The notes beneath the pieces were generated by a model, which did no database searches, was not told the DNA's origin, and was given only the letters and a program-made list of their open reading frames with translations. DNA of 47,398 bases. Source: Singulisphaera sp. GP187 (GTDB lineage: Bacteria; Planctomycetota; Planctomycetia; Gemmatales; Gemmataceae). The stretch spans positions 1-47,398 of the forward strand of contig CAMDQN010000044.1 of the NCBI GenBank assembly GCA_945905925.1, read 5' to 3'. Both the position numbers and the translations under genes were made by a program. How positions within the stretch are numbered: position 1 is the first letter of the stretch; each line of letters starts with the position of its first letter. Shown here piece by piece: positions 7,804-15,838 of the stretch.

Positions 7804-10029
7804 ATGCGATCGAGAACCAGCACGAAGCTCCCGCCCGCGCTGGCACCGACACCGGCAACATCGGCGTCCGCTACAAAGGCGCGGCGGCACGCGCTCGTTT
7901 GTGTCGCGGTTGCGGTGGTCACCGTGATCGCTTACGTCCCGGTTCTGGGGCACGGCTTCATCCTCTACGACGACCCCGGCTACGTGACCGAGAACCGGCA
8001 CGTGCTCGACGGGCTGTCGGTTGCTGGGGCGCGGTGGGCCTGCACGACGCTGACGGAAGCGAACTGGCACCCGCTGACGTGGCTGTCGCTACAACTCGAC
8101 GCGAGCATTTGGGGGCGCGATCCGTTCGGATTTCACCTCACGAACGTTCTCGTTCACACCCTCACGGCCACTCTGCTGTTCGTCGTCCTAGCTCGCATCA
8201 CCGGGTCGTCGTCGCGGTCCGCGGTCGTCGCGCTCTTGTTTGCCGTTCACCCACTGCGGGTTGAATCTGTTGCCTGGGTGAGCGAGCGGAAGGATGTTCT
8301 CAGCGCCTTGTTCTGGGTGCTCACGATGGTCGCCTACGCGTGGTATGTGGCCGGCCCGTCGCGGCGGCGGATGTCGGTAGTGGCGGGCGTGTTCGCGCTT
8401 GGGCTGACCGCCAAGCCGATGCTCGTTACCCTTCCGTGCGTGCTCGTGCTGCTGGACGTGTGGCCGCTCGGGCGGGTCGGGTCGCGGGCCGAGCTGTTCC
8501 GGCGGGTCGGTGAGAAGTGGCCGCTGTTCGTACTCGTCGTGGGTTCGGCGTTCGTCACGTATCACGCTCAGACCCGGGGTGGCGCCGTGCGAACCCTGAC
8601 GCACCGCTCGGTGAGCGACCGCGTGACTGGTGCGGGCGTAGGGTACGTCGTGTATCTGCGAAAGACCGTCGCCCCGGTCGATCTGGCCGTTTTCTACCCG
8701 CACCCGCGATCCGTCCGTCCGTGGTGGCAGACCGCCGGGACCGTAGCGATTCTGGGGGCGGTTACCGCGGGCGCCGTCCGCTTGCGGCGCCCTGCTCCGT
8801 ACCTGATGATCGGCTGGTTCTGGTATCTGGGAACCCTCGTTCCGGTAATCGGTCTCGTTCAAGTCGGGGACCAGGCTTACGCTGATCGGTACACCTACAT
8901 CCCCCAGATCGGTCTCTTGATCGCGGGCGTGTGGGGGATCGCTGAACTGCTGTCACGTGTTCCTAACGGCTCCCGCTACGGGGTTGGGTTGTGCGCGGTT
9001 GCCGTAGTCGCGGGTGTCCTCACCACCCGAGCGCAGGTCGATCACTGGCGGGATGGGCTGGCGCTCTGGTCGCACGCTGCCGAGGTGACCGAAGAGAACT
9101 GGTTCGCGCATTACTGGCGCGGTACGATGCTCCAACTGGCCCAGCGGGACGCGGAGGCCGTTCCCGAATTCGAGCGGGCGCTGCAACTCGCGCCCGGTTA
9201 CTACCCGGCCGCAATTTTTCGCGCGCGAAGTTTGGCCCGGAGGGACCGGCTGGACGAAGCCGAAGCAGCCGCCCTCGCCGCGCTCCCCCTGGCCGGCGAG
9301 CGGAAAACCGATCTGGCGGTGGCGTGGTTACTGCTCGGCGACATCAGCCGGGCGCGGGGGCGGAACGAGGAAGCCGTCACGCGATACGAGAACGCAGCGA
9401 GCTACAATTCCGAACTGCCCTGGTTGCGGACTCACTACGCGGAAGTGCTCGTTGGCCTGGGGCGGACGGACGAGGCAATCGTGGTGCTGGAAGCCGCCAT
9501 CGAACGGGCGCCGTACGACCCGGGGCTGGCGGGTTTCCGCGGGGGGCTGCTGCTCGACCGGCGTCGGTGGGCGGAAGCCGCTACGGAGTTCCGCCGGGCT
9601 AGTGTCCTCGACCCAACGAACCCGGCCCACCCCGGCCGGCTCGCGGTCGCACTGCTCGCACTCGGCGACCGCGAGGAGGCCATTCGGCAGGCCCGGGTGG
9701 CCAGCCAACTCGACTCGCAGTGGGTCGTCCAAACGGCCGAGCGGGCGTGGTCACTCGCGACCCACCCGGACGCGACCAAACGCGACGGAGCCGCCGCACA
9801 CCGGCTCGCCGAACTCGCCGGCGCCTGTGTCGAGCGCCCGGACCCGATGACGCTCGATGTCTTGGGGGCGGCGTACGCCGAAGCCGGCCGCTTCGATGAG
9901 GCGGTCGTCGCAGCGGAGCGCGCGGCCGAAGCCGTCGACCGGGCCGGTCAAAAGGAACTGGTGGTCGCGATCCGCAAGCGGGCCGACCTCTACCGGGCGC
10001 GCCAGCCGTACCGCGACACCCGGCCGTGA
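7804..10029 (+). CDS. TMTC-like multi-pass membrane protein with C-terminal TPRs
   Basis: The 741-residue protein has about ten hydrophobic segments in residues 28-420, then four to six tetratricopeptide repeats to about 720 (e.g. FAHYWRGTMLQLAQ, GRNEEAVTRYENA, GRTDEAIVVLEAAI). The luminal-type loop after the first membrane segment, with YDDPGYVTENRHV, WHPLTWLSLQLD and later HPLRVESVAWVSERKDVLS, matches bacterial relatives of eukaryotic TMTC proteins, GT-C-fold mannosyltransferase-like enzymes; the paired Asp would bind metal or lipid-phosphate donor. Likely role: lipid-linked sugar transfer to exported proteins (family knowledge plus inference; no acceptor is known). It starts seven bases after accD and is followed by a kinase gene after 40 bases. 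Confidence 0.85.
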   Translation: MRSRTSTKLPPALAPTPATSASATKARRHALVCVAVAVVTVIAYVPVLGHGFILYDDPGYVTENRHVLDGLSVAGARWACTTLTEANWHPLTWLSLQLDASIWGRDPFGFHLTNVLVHTLTATLLFVVLARITGSSSRSAVVALLFAVHPLRVESVAWVSERKDVLSALFWVLTMVAYAWYVAGPSRRRMSVVAGVFALGLTAKPMLVTLPCVLVLLDVWPLGRVGSRAELFRRVGEKWPLFVLVVGSAFVTYHAQTRGGAVRTLTHRSVSDRVTGAGVGYVVYLRKTVAPVDLAVFYPHPRSVRPWWQTAGTVAILGAVTAGAVRLRRPAPYLMIGWFWYLGTLVPVIGLVQVGDQAYADRYTYIPQIGLLIAGVWGIAELLSRVPNGSRYGVGLCAVAVVAGVLTTRAQVDHWRDGLALWSHAAEVTEENWFAHYWRGTMLQLAQRDAEAVPEFERALQLAPGYYPAAIFRARSLARRDRLDEAEAAALAALPLAGERKTDLAVAWLLLGDISRARGRNEEAVTRYENAASYNSELPWLRTHYAEVLVGLGRTDEAIVVLEAAIERAPYDPGLAGFRGGLLLDRRRWAEAATEFRRASVLDPTNPAHPGRLAVALLALGDREEAIRQARVASQLDSQWVVQTAERAWSLATHPDATKRDGAAAHRLAELAGACVERPDPMTLDVLGAAYAEAGRFDEAVVAAERAAEAVDRAGQKELVVAIRKRADLYRARQPYRDTRP

Positions 10030-10069
10030 ACCGAGTGGACGAGTATCCAGAATCCAGAAGGGGATTGCC

Positions 10070-10966
10070 GTGGGCCTGTTCGACTTTCTGTTTGGAAAGG
10101 GGAAGAGCGGCGGCAGTCCCAAGAAGGGACTGAAGCGGATCAACGTCGCGAAGCGGTTCGAGTTGGGCGGTCCGACCGGACAGGGGAGCATGTCGAAGGT
10201 ATATCGCGCCTACGACCGCGAACTCGGCCGCACCGTCTGCCTGAAGATTCTCGACAAGGTCAAAACCAAGAAGTTCGAGGAGCGGTTCGTCGGCTTGAAG
10301 AAGCCGCACGAAGGCGAAATTTGCGCGCTGTTGAAGCACGACAATATCGTGCGCACCTTCGAAAACGGGATCACCGGCGACGGCGAACCGTGCTTGGTAA
10401 TGGAGTGGGTGGATGGTCTCGGATTGAACTATTTGGTTGAGACTCGCTCCGCGCAGTTGAACGGCAACCGTATCAACTTCCTGAGTCAACTCTGCGACGC
10501 GATTCAGTACATGCACGACAACAAGTGGCTCCACCGCGACCTCTGCACCCGCAACGTTATGGTGAACAAGGACGGGGTGCTGAAGTTGATCGACTTTGGC
10601 CTGACGATCCCGTACACGCCGGCCTTCTGCGTCGGCGGGAACCGCACCGGCACGTCGGACATCCTCGCGCCGGAGATTATCAAACGCAAGACGACCGACC
10701 ACCGCGTCGATCTGTTCGCGTTGGGCGTGACGGCTTACGAAGTGTTCTCCAGTCAGACGCCGTGGGAGCGGTCACCGTCGAGTGAGGAGACGTTCCGGCG
10801 CCGACTCAACCAGGCGCCGCGCGTGGCGAAAGTCCTGGACCCCAGCATCGACGACCGGCTTTCGGACATCTTGCTCAAGTCGATTTCGCGCGAACCGGTC
10901 GATCGCTACCCGACCGCGACTGCGTTCAAAGAGGCGCTGCTGAAGTTGCCGAAGCAGGACTACTGA
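10070..10966 (+). CDS. Eukaryote-like protein kinase
   Basis: The 298-residue protein is a nearly minimal kinase domain without membrane segment or sensor. Seen: glycine loop GPTGQGSMSKVY (34-45), Lys59 in VCLKIL, a plausible helix-C Glu in HEGEICALLKH, catalytic loop HRDLCTRN (155-162), DFG at 175-177 and LAPEI (199-203). The catalytic loop lacks the Lys of serine/threonine kinases (HRDLKxxN) and instead has the Arg spacing of tyrosine kinases (HRDLxxRN). The GTG at 10070 with AAGGGG upstream and N-terminus MGLFDFLFGKGK is chosen; the frame is open far upstream inside the preceding gene but that part is meaningless. Expression is probably linked to accD and the TMTC-like gene. Confidence 0.9.
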   Translation: MGLFDFLFGKGKSGGSPKKGLKRINVAKRFELGGPTGQGSMSKVYRAYDRELGRTVCLKILDKVKTKKFEERFVGLKKPHEGEICALLKHDNIVRTFENGITGDGEPCLVMEWVDGLGLNYLVETRSAQLNGNRINFLSQLCDAIQYMHDNKWLHRDLCTRNVMVNKDGVLKLIDFGLTIPYTPAFCVGGNRTGTSDILAPEIIKRKTTDHRVDLFALGVTAYEVFSSQTPWERSPSSEETFRRRLNQAPRVAKVLDPSIDDRLSDILLKSISREPVDRYPTATAFKEALLKLPKQDY

Positions 10967-11018
10967 CCGCGACCACACTCACGGATCGACCCGATTCACC
11001 TGTCCGGCCGAGTAACCA

Positions 11019-11111
11019 ATGACAGAGCAATCCCTGGAACCGCTCCCTGATCCCAACGGGGGTTATCTTCTCCTCGCATCCGGGGGCGGCGCGGACTGCG
11101 GTCAGCGATGA
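11019..11111 (+). CDS. Possible 30-residue leader ORF
   Basis: An ATG at 11019 opens a 30-codon frame (starting MTEQSLEPLPDP) whose TGA overlaps the ATG of the next gene as ATGA at 11108-11111. This overlap is typical of translational coupling, but the ribosome binding site is weak and no family is recognised. It could be a leader peptide, a small protein, or chance. Confidence 0.3.
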   Translation: MTEQSLEPLPDPNGGYLLLASGGGADCGQR

Positions 11112-12592
11112 TTCCAAGCCCTCCCACACCGTTCGAGCCGCGACTTGTGTTCGTGGGCCTCTTCGCGCTCGCCGCTGCGACGGCGGCCATCGTGGTCGAT
11201 CTGTCGGACACCCACGCGGGGCACCACGCGGATAGCTTCATTCCCGTGCTCGCGAGCCTGTATGCCTGGGAACCGTACTTCTGGGAATCGGACCGCAACG
11301 GTCAGTTGCTGCCGTTGCTCGCGTCGCCATGGGTTCACCCCTTTACCAACCTGTTGGTGCAGTTCGGCGTGTCGGTGTTCGCGGGGGTCGTGGCGCTTGG
11401 TGTTTTTGCGCGCCTCCTCGCACCCAAGTGCTGGCCTGCGGTCGCGGCCGGGGCGTGGGCGCTGTTCCTGTTTGGGTTCAACGAATACATCCGCTTCAAC
11501 ATGTTCAACCCTTGCCAGCCCTACGCGGCGTCGATGCTGTGCGCGGGTGTTGGTCTCTGGGCTGCATTCGGTCCAGTTCGGTCGTGGCGGCGGTGGGTGT
11601 TGGCAACCGGAATGTTCGCCGTGGCAGGGTGGGTGAACATCGGACTCGGGATGAATCTCGGCCCGTGGCTGTTGTTCGGGTGGGTGCTGACGGGTCGCGG
11701 AGAGACGACCGCAGCCCGCCGAACGGATTACCTTCGCGGGATCGGACTGGTTTTCGTCGGTACGGCGGTGGGGATGGGTCTGAATCGCCTGTCGCCCTAC
11801 CCCGTGACCCAATTCACGCTCCTTCCCTGGGAACAGTGGATGACGGGCTGGGAAGGCGTCGGTCGCGACCTTTCCCGCCACTTCGGAACGAACCTGGAGT
11901 TGTCGGTCGGGCTGCTCGCTTTCGGGCTTGTGTGGCTGCTCGTTCCGGTCACGCGTTCGGTTGCGGTTCGGCGGATGAAGAACGGGATCGCGGCGCTGGC
12001 GGCGCTGGCGGCAAGTTTCGCATTCGTCGGCACCACGGACTGGGCGGCGAGCAATGGCTACACGTCCCGCTATCTGTTCCCGTCGTTGATGCTGCTGAAC
12101 GTTGCTGCGGTTGGTGCTGCACTTGGACCGCCGCTCGAAATCCTCCGTCCGACCTATCAGCGGTGTCTCGGCTTCGTGGCGGTGTTTCTTGTCGCGGTGT
12201 TGCCGCTAACCGTTTACGGCTGGCCTTCTGTCCGCGAAGCGCGGGCCTCGCTCGACCAGCACGCGGAGGGCTACACCGACGAAGTTCTGGCTCACCGGTG
12301 TACGCACGTGAGCGGCGAGTACTGGGATGTATGGCCCACGGTGTTTGGTGCGAACCTGGCACTCGCGGAGCGGGGCGAGACCCAGGTGGTTTGGGGCATC
12401 ACGACCCGGTGCGAGCCGACCCGCTCGCGGTGGTCCGCGGTGTCGCCGTCGGAGGTTCGACTGGGCTGGCTCGTTCGCGAGGGTCAGGCGGAACCGCCGC
12501 CGGGAACGGACGGCGTCTGGAGGCACTCGTTTCCGAATCACCGCCGCGCCGAGCAAGCTCCGAAGTTGTGGCTCTACATCGCACCGGAATGA
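11108..12592 (+). CDS. Multi-pass membrane protein, unknown
   Basis: The 494-residue product has roughly ten hydrophobic helices (for instance 15-35, 75-105, 110-130, 145-200, 210-235, 265-290, 305-325, 340-365 and 380-400) with a C-terminal soluble part from about 405. The loop after the first helix reads HAGHHADSFIPVLASLYAWEPYFWESDRNGQ, which in topology resembles the catalytic loop of GT-C-type glycosyltransferases, but no DD/DE motif is clear. I do not recognise a family. It follows the kinase gene on the same strand after 141 bases and ends convergent with the small gene at 12655. Confidence 0.7.
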   Translation: MIPSPPTPFEPRLVFVGLFALAAATAAIVVDLSDTHAGHHADSFIPVLASLYAWEPYFWESDRNGQLLPLLASPWVHPFTNLLVQFGVSVFAGVVALGVFARLLAPKCWPAVAAGAWALFLFGFNEYIRFNMFNPCQPYAASMLCAGVGLWAAFGPVRSWRRWVLATGMFAVAGWVNIGLGMNLGPWLLFGWVLTGRGETTAARRTDYLRGIGLVFVGTAVGMGLNRLSPYPVTQFTLLPWEQWMTGWEGVGRDLSRHFGTNLELSVGLLAFGLVWLLVPVTRSVAVRRMKNGIAALAALAASFAFVGTTDWAASNGYTSRYLFPSLMLLNVAAVGAALGPPLEILRPTYQRCLGFVAVFLVAVLPLTVYGWPSVREARASLDQHAEGYTDEVLAHRCTHVSGEYWDVWPTVFGANLALAERGETQVVWGITTRCEPTRSRWSAVSPSEVRLGWLVREGQAEPPPGTDGVWRHSFPNHRRAEQAPKLWLYIAPE

Positions 12593-12654
12593 CGCGACCG
12601 CGTTTGATTCGGCGCTGTGGAGGCTAGATTCCTGAACGCGAAGCGGTGCGCTAT

Positions 12655-12849
12655 TCAGCGCCGAGGTCTTCGATGAAACGGGGTCGAAGGATAAACGCGC
12701 TCGTACTCGATGGCAAAGTGGTCAGCGACAATCCTTCTCACCTTCAACGCGACCTCCGGGTTGGTTCCGGGTCGGCAGCGGGCCAGGAGTTCTTCATAGG
12801 AGAATTGGGGGAAACGATCCTCGTCTGAAGCGCGGTCTCGTTTCGCCAC
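12655..12849 (-). CDS. Small hypothetical protein
   Basis: The 64-residue charged soluble protein begins at a GTG and contains FPQFSYEELLARCRP and EVALKVRRIVADHFAIEYERVYP, which looks like a folded helix-rich domain rather than noise. No family recognised. It is downstream of rsmE on the same strand (36 bases between). The ribosome binding site is weak, so the exact start is uncertain. Confidence 0.5.
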   Translation of the reverse strand: MAKRDRASDEDRFPQFSYEELLARCRPGTNPEVALKVRRIVADHFAIEYERVYPSTPFHRRPRR

Positions 12850-12884
12850 TGCTTGGACGACTCACCGCAAGCCGCGAAATGATC

Positions 12885-13583
12885 TCATTTCGACAACGGT
12901 GTACCGAACAGCGCCGCGACCGCGAGTGCCGCGGTCTCCACTCGGAGTACGCGTGTCCCCAAACTCGCGACGCTCCACCCGTGCGTCACCGCTTCCGCTA
13001 CCTCTAGCTCCGTGAAGCCGCCTTCGGGGCCAATTCCGACTGTGCCGCCTTTCGCGTTCACCTGCGCCAAACCGGGACCGGTGTGAAGTACCACACACAC
13101 GCCCGGAAGATCGGTGCGCGAAACGAAGTCACCCCACTTCTGCGGTGGGTCGATGTGCATCAACCGGTTCCGCCCGCATTGCTTGCTCGCTTCGATCACC
13201 GCACGCTGGAATTTCTCGACCACGGATGCCTTTGGCTGAACGACCGCGCGTGTTGTGAGCAGCGGGACGAATCGCGTCACACCGAGTTCGGTGAGTTTTT
13301 CGATCAGGAAGTCGGCGCGGTCGCCCTTCGGAAGTGCGGACCCAACCACGAGTGGGAACGGAAGTTCGCGATTCACCGCCACGGGCGCAAGAACGGTGAG
13401 TATCACCGTTCTCTTCCCGACACTGAGGACCTGTGAGGGATATTCGTGGCCGTCGCCGTTAAACAACACCACCTCAGCACCCTCCGCTTTGCGGCGGACG
13501 GCGACGAGGTGGTGCGCTTCGGCTCCTTCGAGTACGTACTCACCAGGCCCAAGAGGGTCGGGCGTGTAGAATCGGTCGGCCAC
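12885..13583 (-). CDS. rsmE: 16S rRNA (uracil-1498-N3)-methyltransferase
   Basis: The 232-residue SPOUT-fold enzyme methylates U1498 of 16S rRNA using SAM. Seen: the N-terminal PUA-like part (RFYTPDPL, EAHHLVAVRR), the LPKGDRADFLIEKLTELGV segment, EASKQCGRNRLM, and the knotted SAM site VGIGPEGGFTELEVAEA followed by SLGTRVLRVETAALAV. Length is normal. It starts with GTG at 13583, seven bases after the stop of a 61-residue gene, so they are likely co-transcribed. Confidence 0.94.
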   Translation of the reverse strand: MADRFYTPDPLGPGEYVLEGAEAHHLVAVRRKAEGAEVVLFNGDGHEYPSQVLSVGKRTVILTVLAPVAVNRELPFPLVVGSALPKGDRADFLIEKLTELGVTRFVPLLTTRAVVQPKASVVEKFQRAVIEASKQCGRNRLMHIDPPQKWGDFVSRTDLPGVCVVLHTGPGLAQVNAKGGTVGIGPEGGFTELEVAEAVTHGWSVASLGTRVLRVETAALAVAALFGTPLSK

Positions 13584-13590
13584 GGGTGGC

Positions 13591-13776
13591 TCAGACCCGC
13601 TCGACGCGGAGTGCTACGGACACGTCTTCAGTTACGTTGACGAAGTCCTGGTACGCGTCGCGGGGATCGCTCCCGGTGAGAGTGGGCGCGGGCACCTGAG
13701 GTGAGTCAAGTGCGATCGGTTCCCAGAACGTCGCGTAGGACTCGGGCGACTGCGGTTCGTGGGTGTCGGCGGTCAT
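13591..13776 (-). CDS. Small acidic protein upstream of rsmE
   Basis: The 61-residue protein (ending FVNVTEDVSVALRVERV) has a good start: GAGGA eight bases before the ATG at 13776. No family recognised, no membrane segment or signal. It ends seven bases before rsmE and is probably in the same transcript. The reading frame extends upstream in a low-quality translation that I leave out. Confidence 0.55.
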   Translation of the reverse strand: MTADTHEPQSPESYATFWEPIALDSPQVPAPTLTGSDPRDAYQDFVNVTEDVSVALRVERV

Positions 13777-13951
13777 AGCGTTAGTCCTCGGCAAAAGTGC
13801 GGTGCCCGTGAGCGGTTCGGTGCGGCCCTGCGTGTGCGATCTGAATCGAATCGGGTGATGGACCGAGTTGGAGCGGACGACGGGCGCGAGCGACAACCTT
13901 AGTGTTAGTCGAGAATCATCGCGTCGGTCAACAGCATCTTTGCGGACCAGC

Positions 13952-14149
13952 TCACACCTCTTCCACCGGCGCGGTTCCGCCGAGCCGATACCAGTTGCCG
14001 TTGCGCCACTCGAACACCACCTCGTCTCGCCCGCGCCAGGCCACACAGTACGCACCGGAGATGTTCGCGACCGACCATCCGAGGCGACGTAGCAACTCCC
14101 AGTTTGGGTGCGCGACTTCGTTCTGGATAAGTGGTGAGAGCGTTTGCAT
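13952..14149 (-). CDS. Small hypothetical protein
   Basis: The 65-residue protein has GGAGG seven bases before the ATG at 14149. It contains HPNWELLRRLGWSV and WRGRDEVVFEWRNGNWYRLGG, a Trp-rich pattern resembling a small beta-sheet domain. No family recognised. About 175 bases of apparently empty sequence separate it from the 61-residue gene. Confidence 0.6.
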   Translation of the reverse strand: MQTLSPLIQNEVAHPNWELLRRLGWSVANISGAYCVAWRGRDEVVFEWRNGNWYRLGGTAPVEEV

Positions 14150-14356
14150 GTTGTGGCCTCCGGGAGGCGCTCCGCGATGTGGTGCCAGTGGGTTGGGTCG
14201 TTCAACCGTAGGACAAAAACGGTCCCCCCGCCGGGCGGCCACGGGTATACGGAACGATTCCTTCACAATCCCGTATCGGATTCTTCCGCGAACCGAATTT
14301 ATCGAATGCTGGTTAACCCAGCGAAAACCGCGCGCGGGCATCGGCGCATCCGGCGG

Positions 14357-15181
14357 TTATCGCAGCAGTGGCGTATCTGCCAGAATCGCGCCGCCAGTCA
14401 CGCCCATGAGCGCCGCGGGAACCGGAAGTGGTGGAGCCGGGGCTGCGTGATGCGGGAAGTACTGTTCCTTCCCGGTCGTGCCCGTTGTCGGCGCGGGTGT
14501 CTTCTCGACCTTTTCCCCTTTCTGCCCGAACAACTCGGTGGGTAACTCGAGCGAGGGGATCGGTTCGCCGGCAATTTCGGTATGCGGGCGAATCGTACCG
14601 CGGGTGAACGGTCCGGCACCAAACACCCAGGTGTCCTTGATTTGGCTGCTCGCTTCGAGCGTTCCTGACTGCCAGACGGCGCGCCCAGTGATACGGTTGT
14701 AGGCGAACACGCCGATCTTCGCGATGCCGCGCTGGTCGCTCTTCTTCACCAGCGCGATTTCAGGTATGCTCGTGGGCAGGCCCGGCACCACTGACGGGAG
14801 CGAAACCGCGGGCGTGCCTAGCATCACGCTGTGCCGGTCGGTGCCGATTGCGCCGACGCGTAATTCGACGACGTATACGGCACGGCCACGGTCCTCCTGG
14901 AGTAGTGCGCCGTGCGCGAGTAGTTGTTGGCGCACCAGGCTGATGACGTAGCCTTTATCGACCACATCCTTTTCGAGCGGGTTGGTGTCGAGGAACACCG
15001 GTTGGCCGCTGAGCGGGGTGAAATCCACCTTCGCGACGGCATAATCGACCGCCTGCGAGACGAGCAGCATCTCGGTCGCGGCCCGTGGGCTGTCGGACAT
15101 CCGCGTGGTGCCGCACCCAGTGAGAAGTGCGACCAACAGCAGCCAACTCGACCGCCGAGCGGTGTAGCGAAATCGCGTCAA
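14357..15181 (-). CDS. Lipoprotein, DUF6655-like
   Basis: The 274-residue protein begins with a lipoprotein signal (Arg-rich N-terminus, hydrophobic stretch, LLTGC lipobox with Cys23). The mature region has SPRAATEMLLVSQAVDYAVAKVDF, a PVFLDTNPL segment and VVELRVGAIGTDRHSVMLG, then a Pro/Thr-rich tail. The pattern fits the planctomycete lipoprotein group I know as DUF6655 (moderate certainty on the name). Predicted to be envelope-anchored with its bulk in the periplasm; function unknown. It is divergent from the small lipoprotein gene at 15320 with about 140 bases between. Confidence 0.75.
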   Translation of the reverse strand: MTRFRYTARRSSWLLLVALLTGCGTTRMSDSPRAATEMLLVSQAVDYAVAKVDFTPLSGQPVFLDTNPLEKDVVDKGYVISLVRQQLLAHGALLQEDRGRAVYVVELRVGAIGTDRHSVMLGTPAVSLPSVVPGLPTSIPEIALVKKSDQRGIAKIGVFAYNRITGRAVWQSGTLEASSQIKDTWVFGAGPFTRGTIRPHTEIAGEPIPSLELPTELFGQKGEKVEKTPAPTTGTTGKEQYFPHHAAPAPPLPVPAALMGVTGGAILADTPLLR

Positions 15182-15319
15182 CTTGGGCCGTCCTTGAGAT
15201 CGTGGGGTGTGGGTCTATAGCGGCGGGGCCAATACGTGCAAGAGCGCACTTGAAGGTGCCGCGCGCCGGCGGTATCGGTCGGCGCGAACTTCTCGAAAGC
15301 TGTGCATGGGGGAGCAGTG

Positions 15320-15754
15320 ATGAGGCGGGCGGTTCTGACCATGTTCGCGATGGGTCTGGCGGGGTGTGGGTGCGAGTCGGTCGGCCGTCACGAATTGCCC
15401 GAGGCGAGCAAGTTCGAACCGGTCGCGAAACTGCCGCCGGGACCCCAGCGCGCGACCGACAAGCCGGTGAACAACACGACGCTCACGTTCGAGTCGGACA
15501 CGCAGAAAACTACGTTCCGCTGGGGCGACAATGCGGTGACCGGCGCGTCCGCCGCGTGGACTGGGGAGAACGTGCTTCGCGGGGATGCCGCCCGGCGCGA
15601 GATGGGCGCGCGGGCGCAAATCGTGAACGGCACCGACACGGTTGCCGGGAACGGGGGGTTAACACTCACCTTCACTTACTCGGATGGGTGTTCGGGTCGC
15701 ATCTGGACCGTGGACGGAAAGGATCCGGAGTTCGAGTTCCGCCCTGCGAAGTAA
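15320..15754 (+). CDS. Small lipoprotein, unknown
   Basis: The 144-residue protein starts at the ATG at 15320 with GGGGAG just upstream and has a lipoprotein signal with GLAGC lipobox. The mature part includes NTTLTFESDTQKTTFRWGDN and LTLTFTYSDGCSGRIWTVDG, alternating hydrophobic and polar residues suggesting a beta-rich fold. No family recognised. The Gfo/Idh/MocA gene follows after 84 bases. Confidence 0.75.
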   Translation: MRRAVLTMFAMGLAGCGCESVGRHELPEASKFEPVAKLPPGPQRATDKPVNNTTLTFESDTQKTTFRWGDNAVTGASAAWTGENVLRGDAARREMGARAQIVNGTDTVAGNGGLTLTFTYSDGCSGRIWTVDGKDPEFEFRPAK

Positions 15755-15838
15755 CTCGCGTCGAGTTGATGCTGGCGTGACTTCGGCTGGCTACACTATC
15801 TACGTTGGTTTTCGTTCTCATACTTCCAGAGTGCTGCC

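Noticed and set aside
12875-12892. 8-bp palindrome at the rsmE stop
   Set aside because: Too short and tight a loop (two bases) to call a terminator with confidence.
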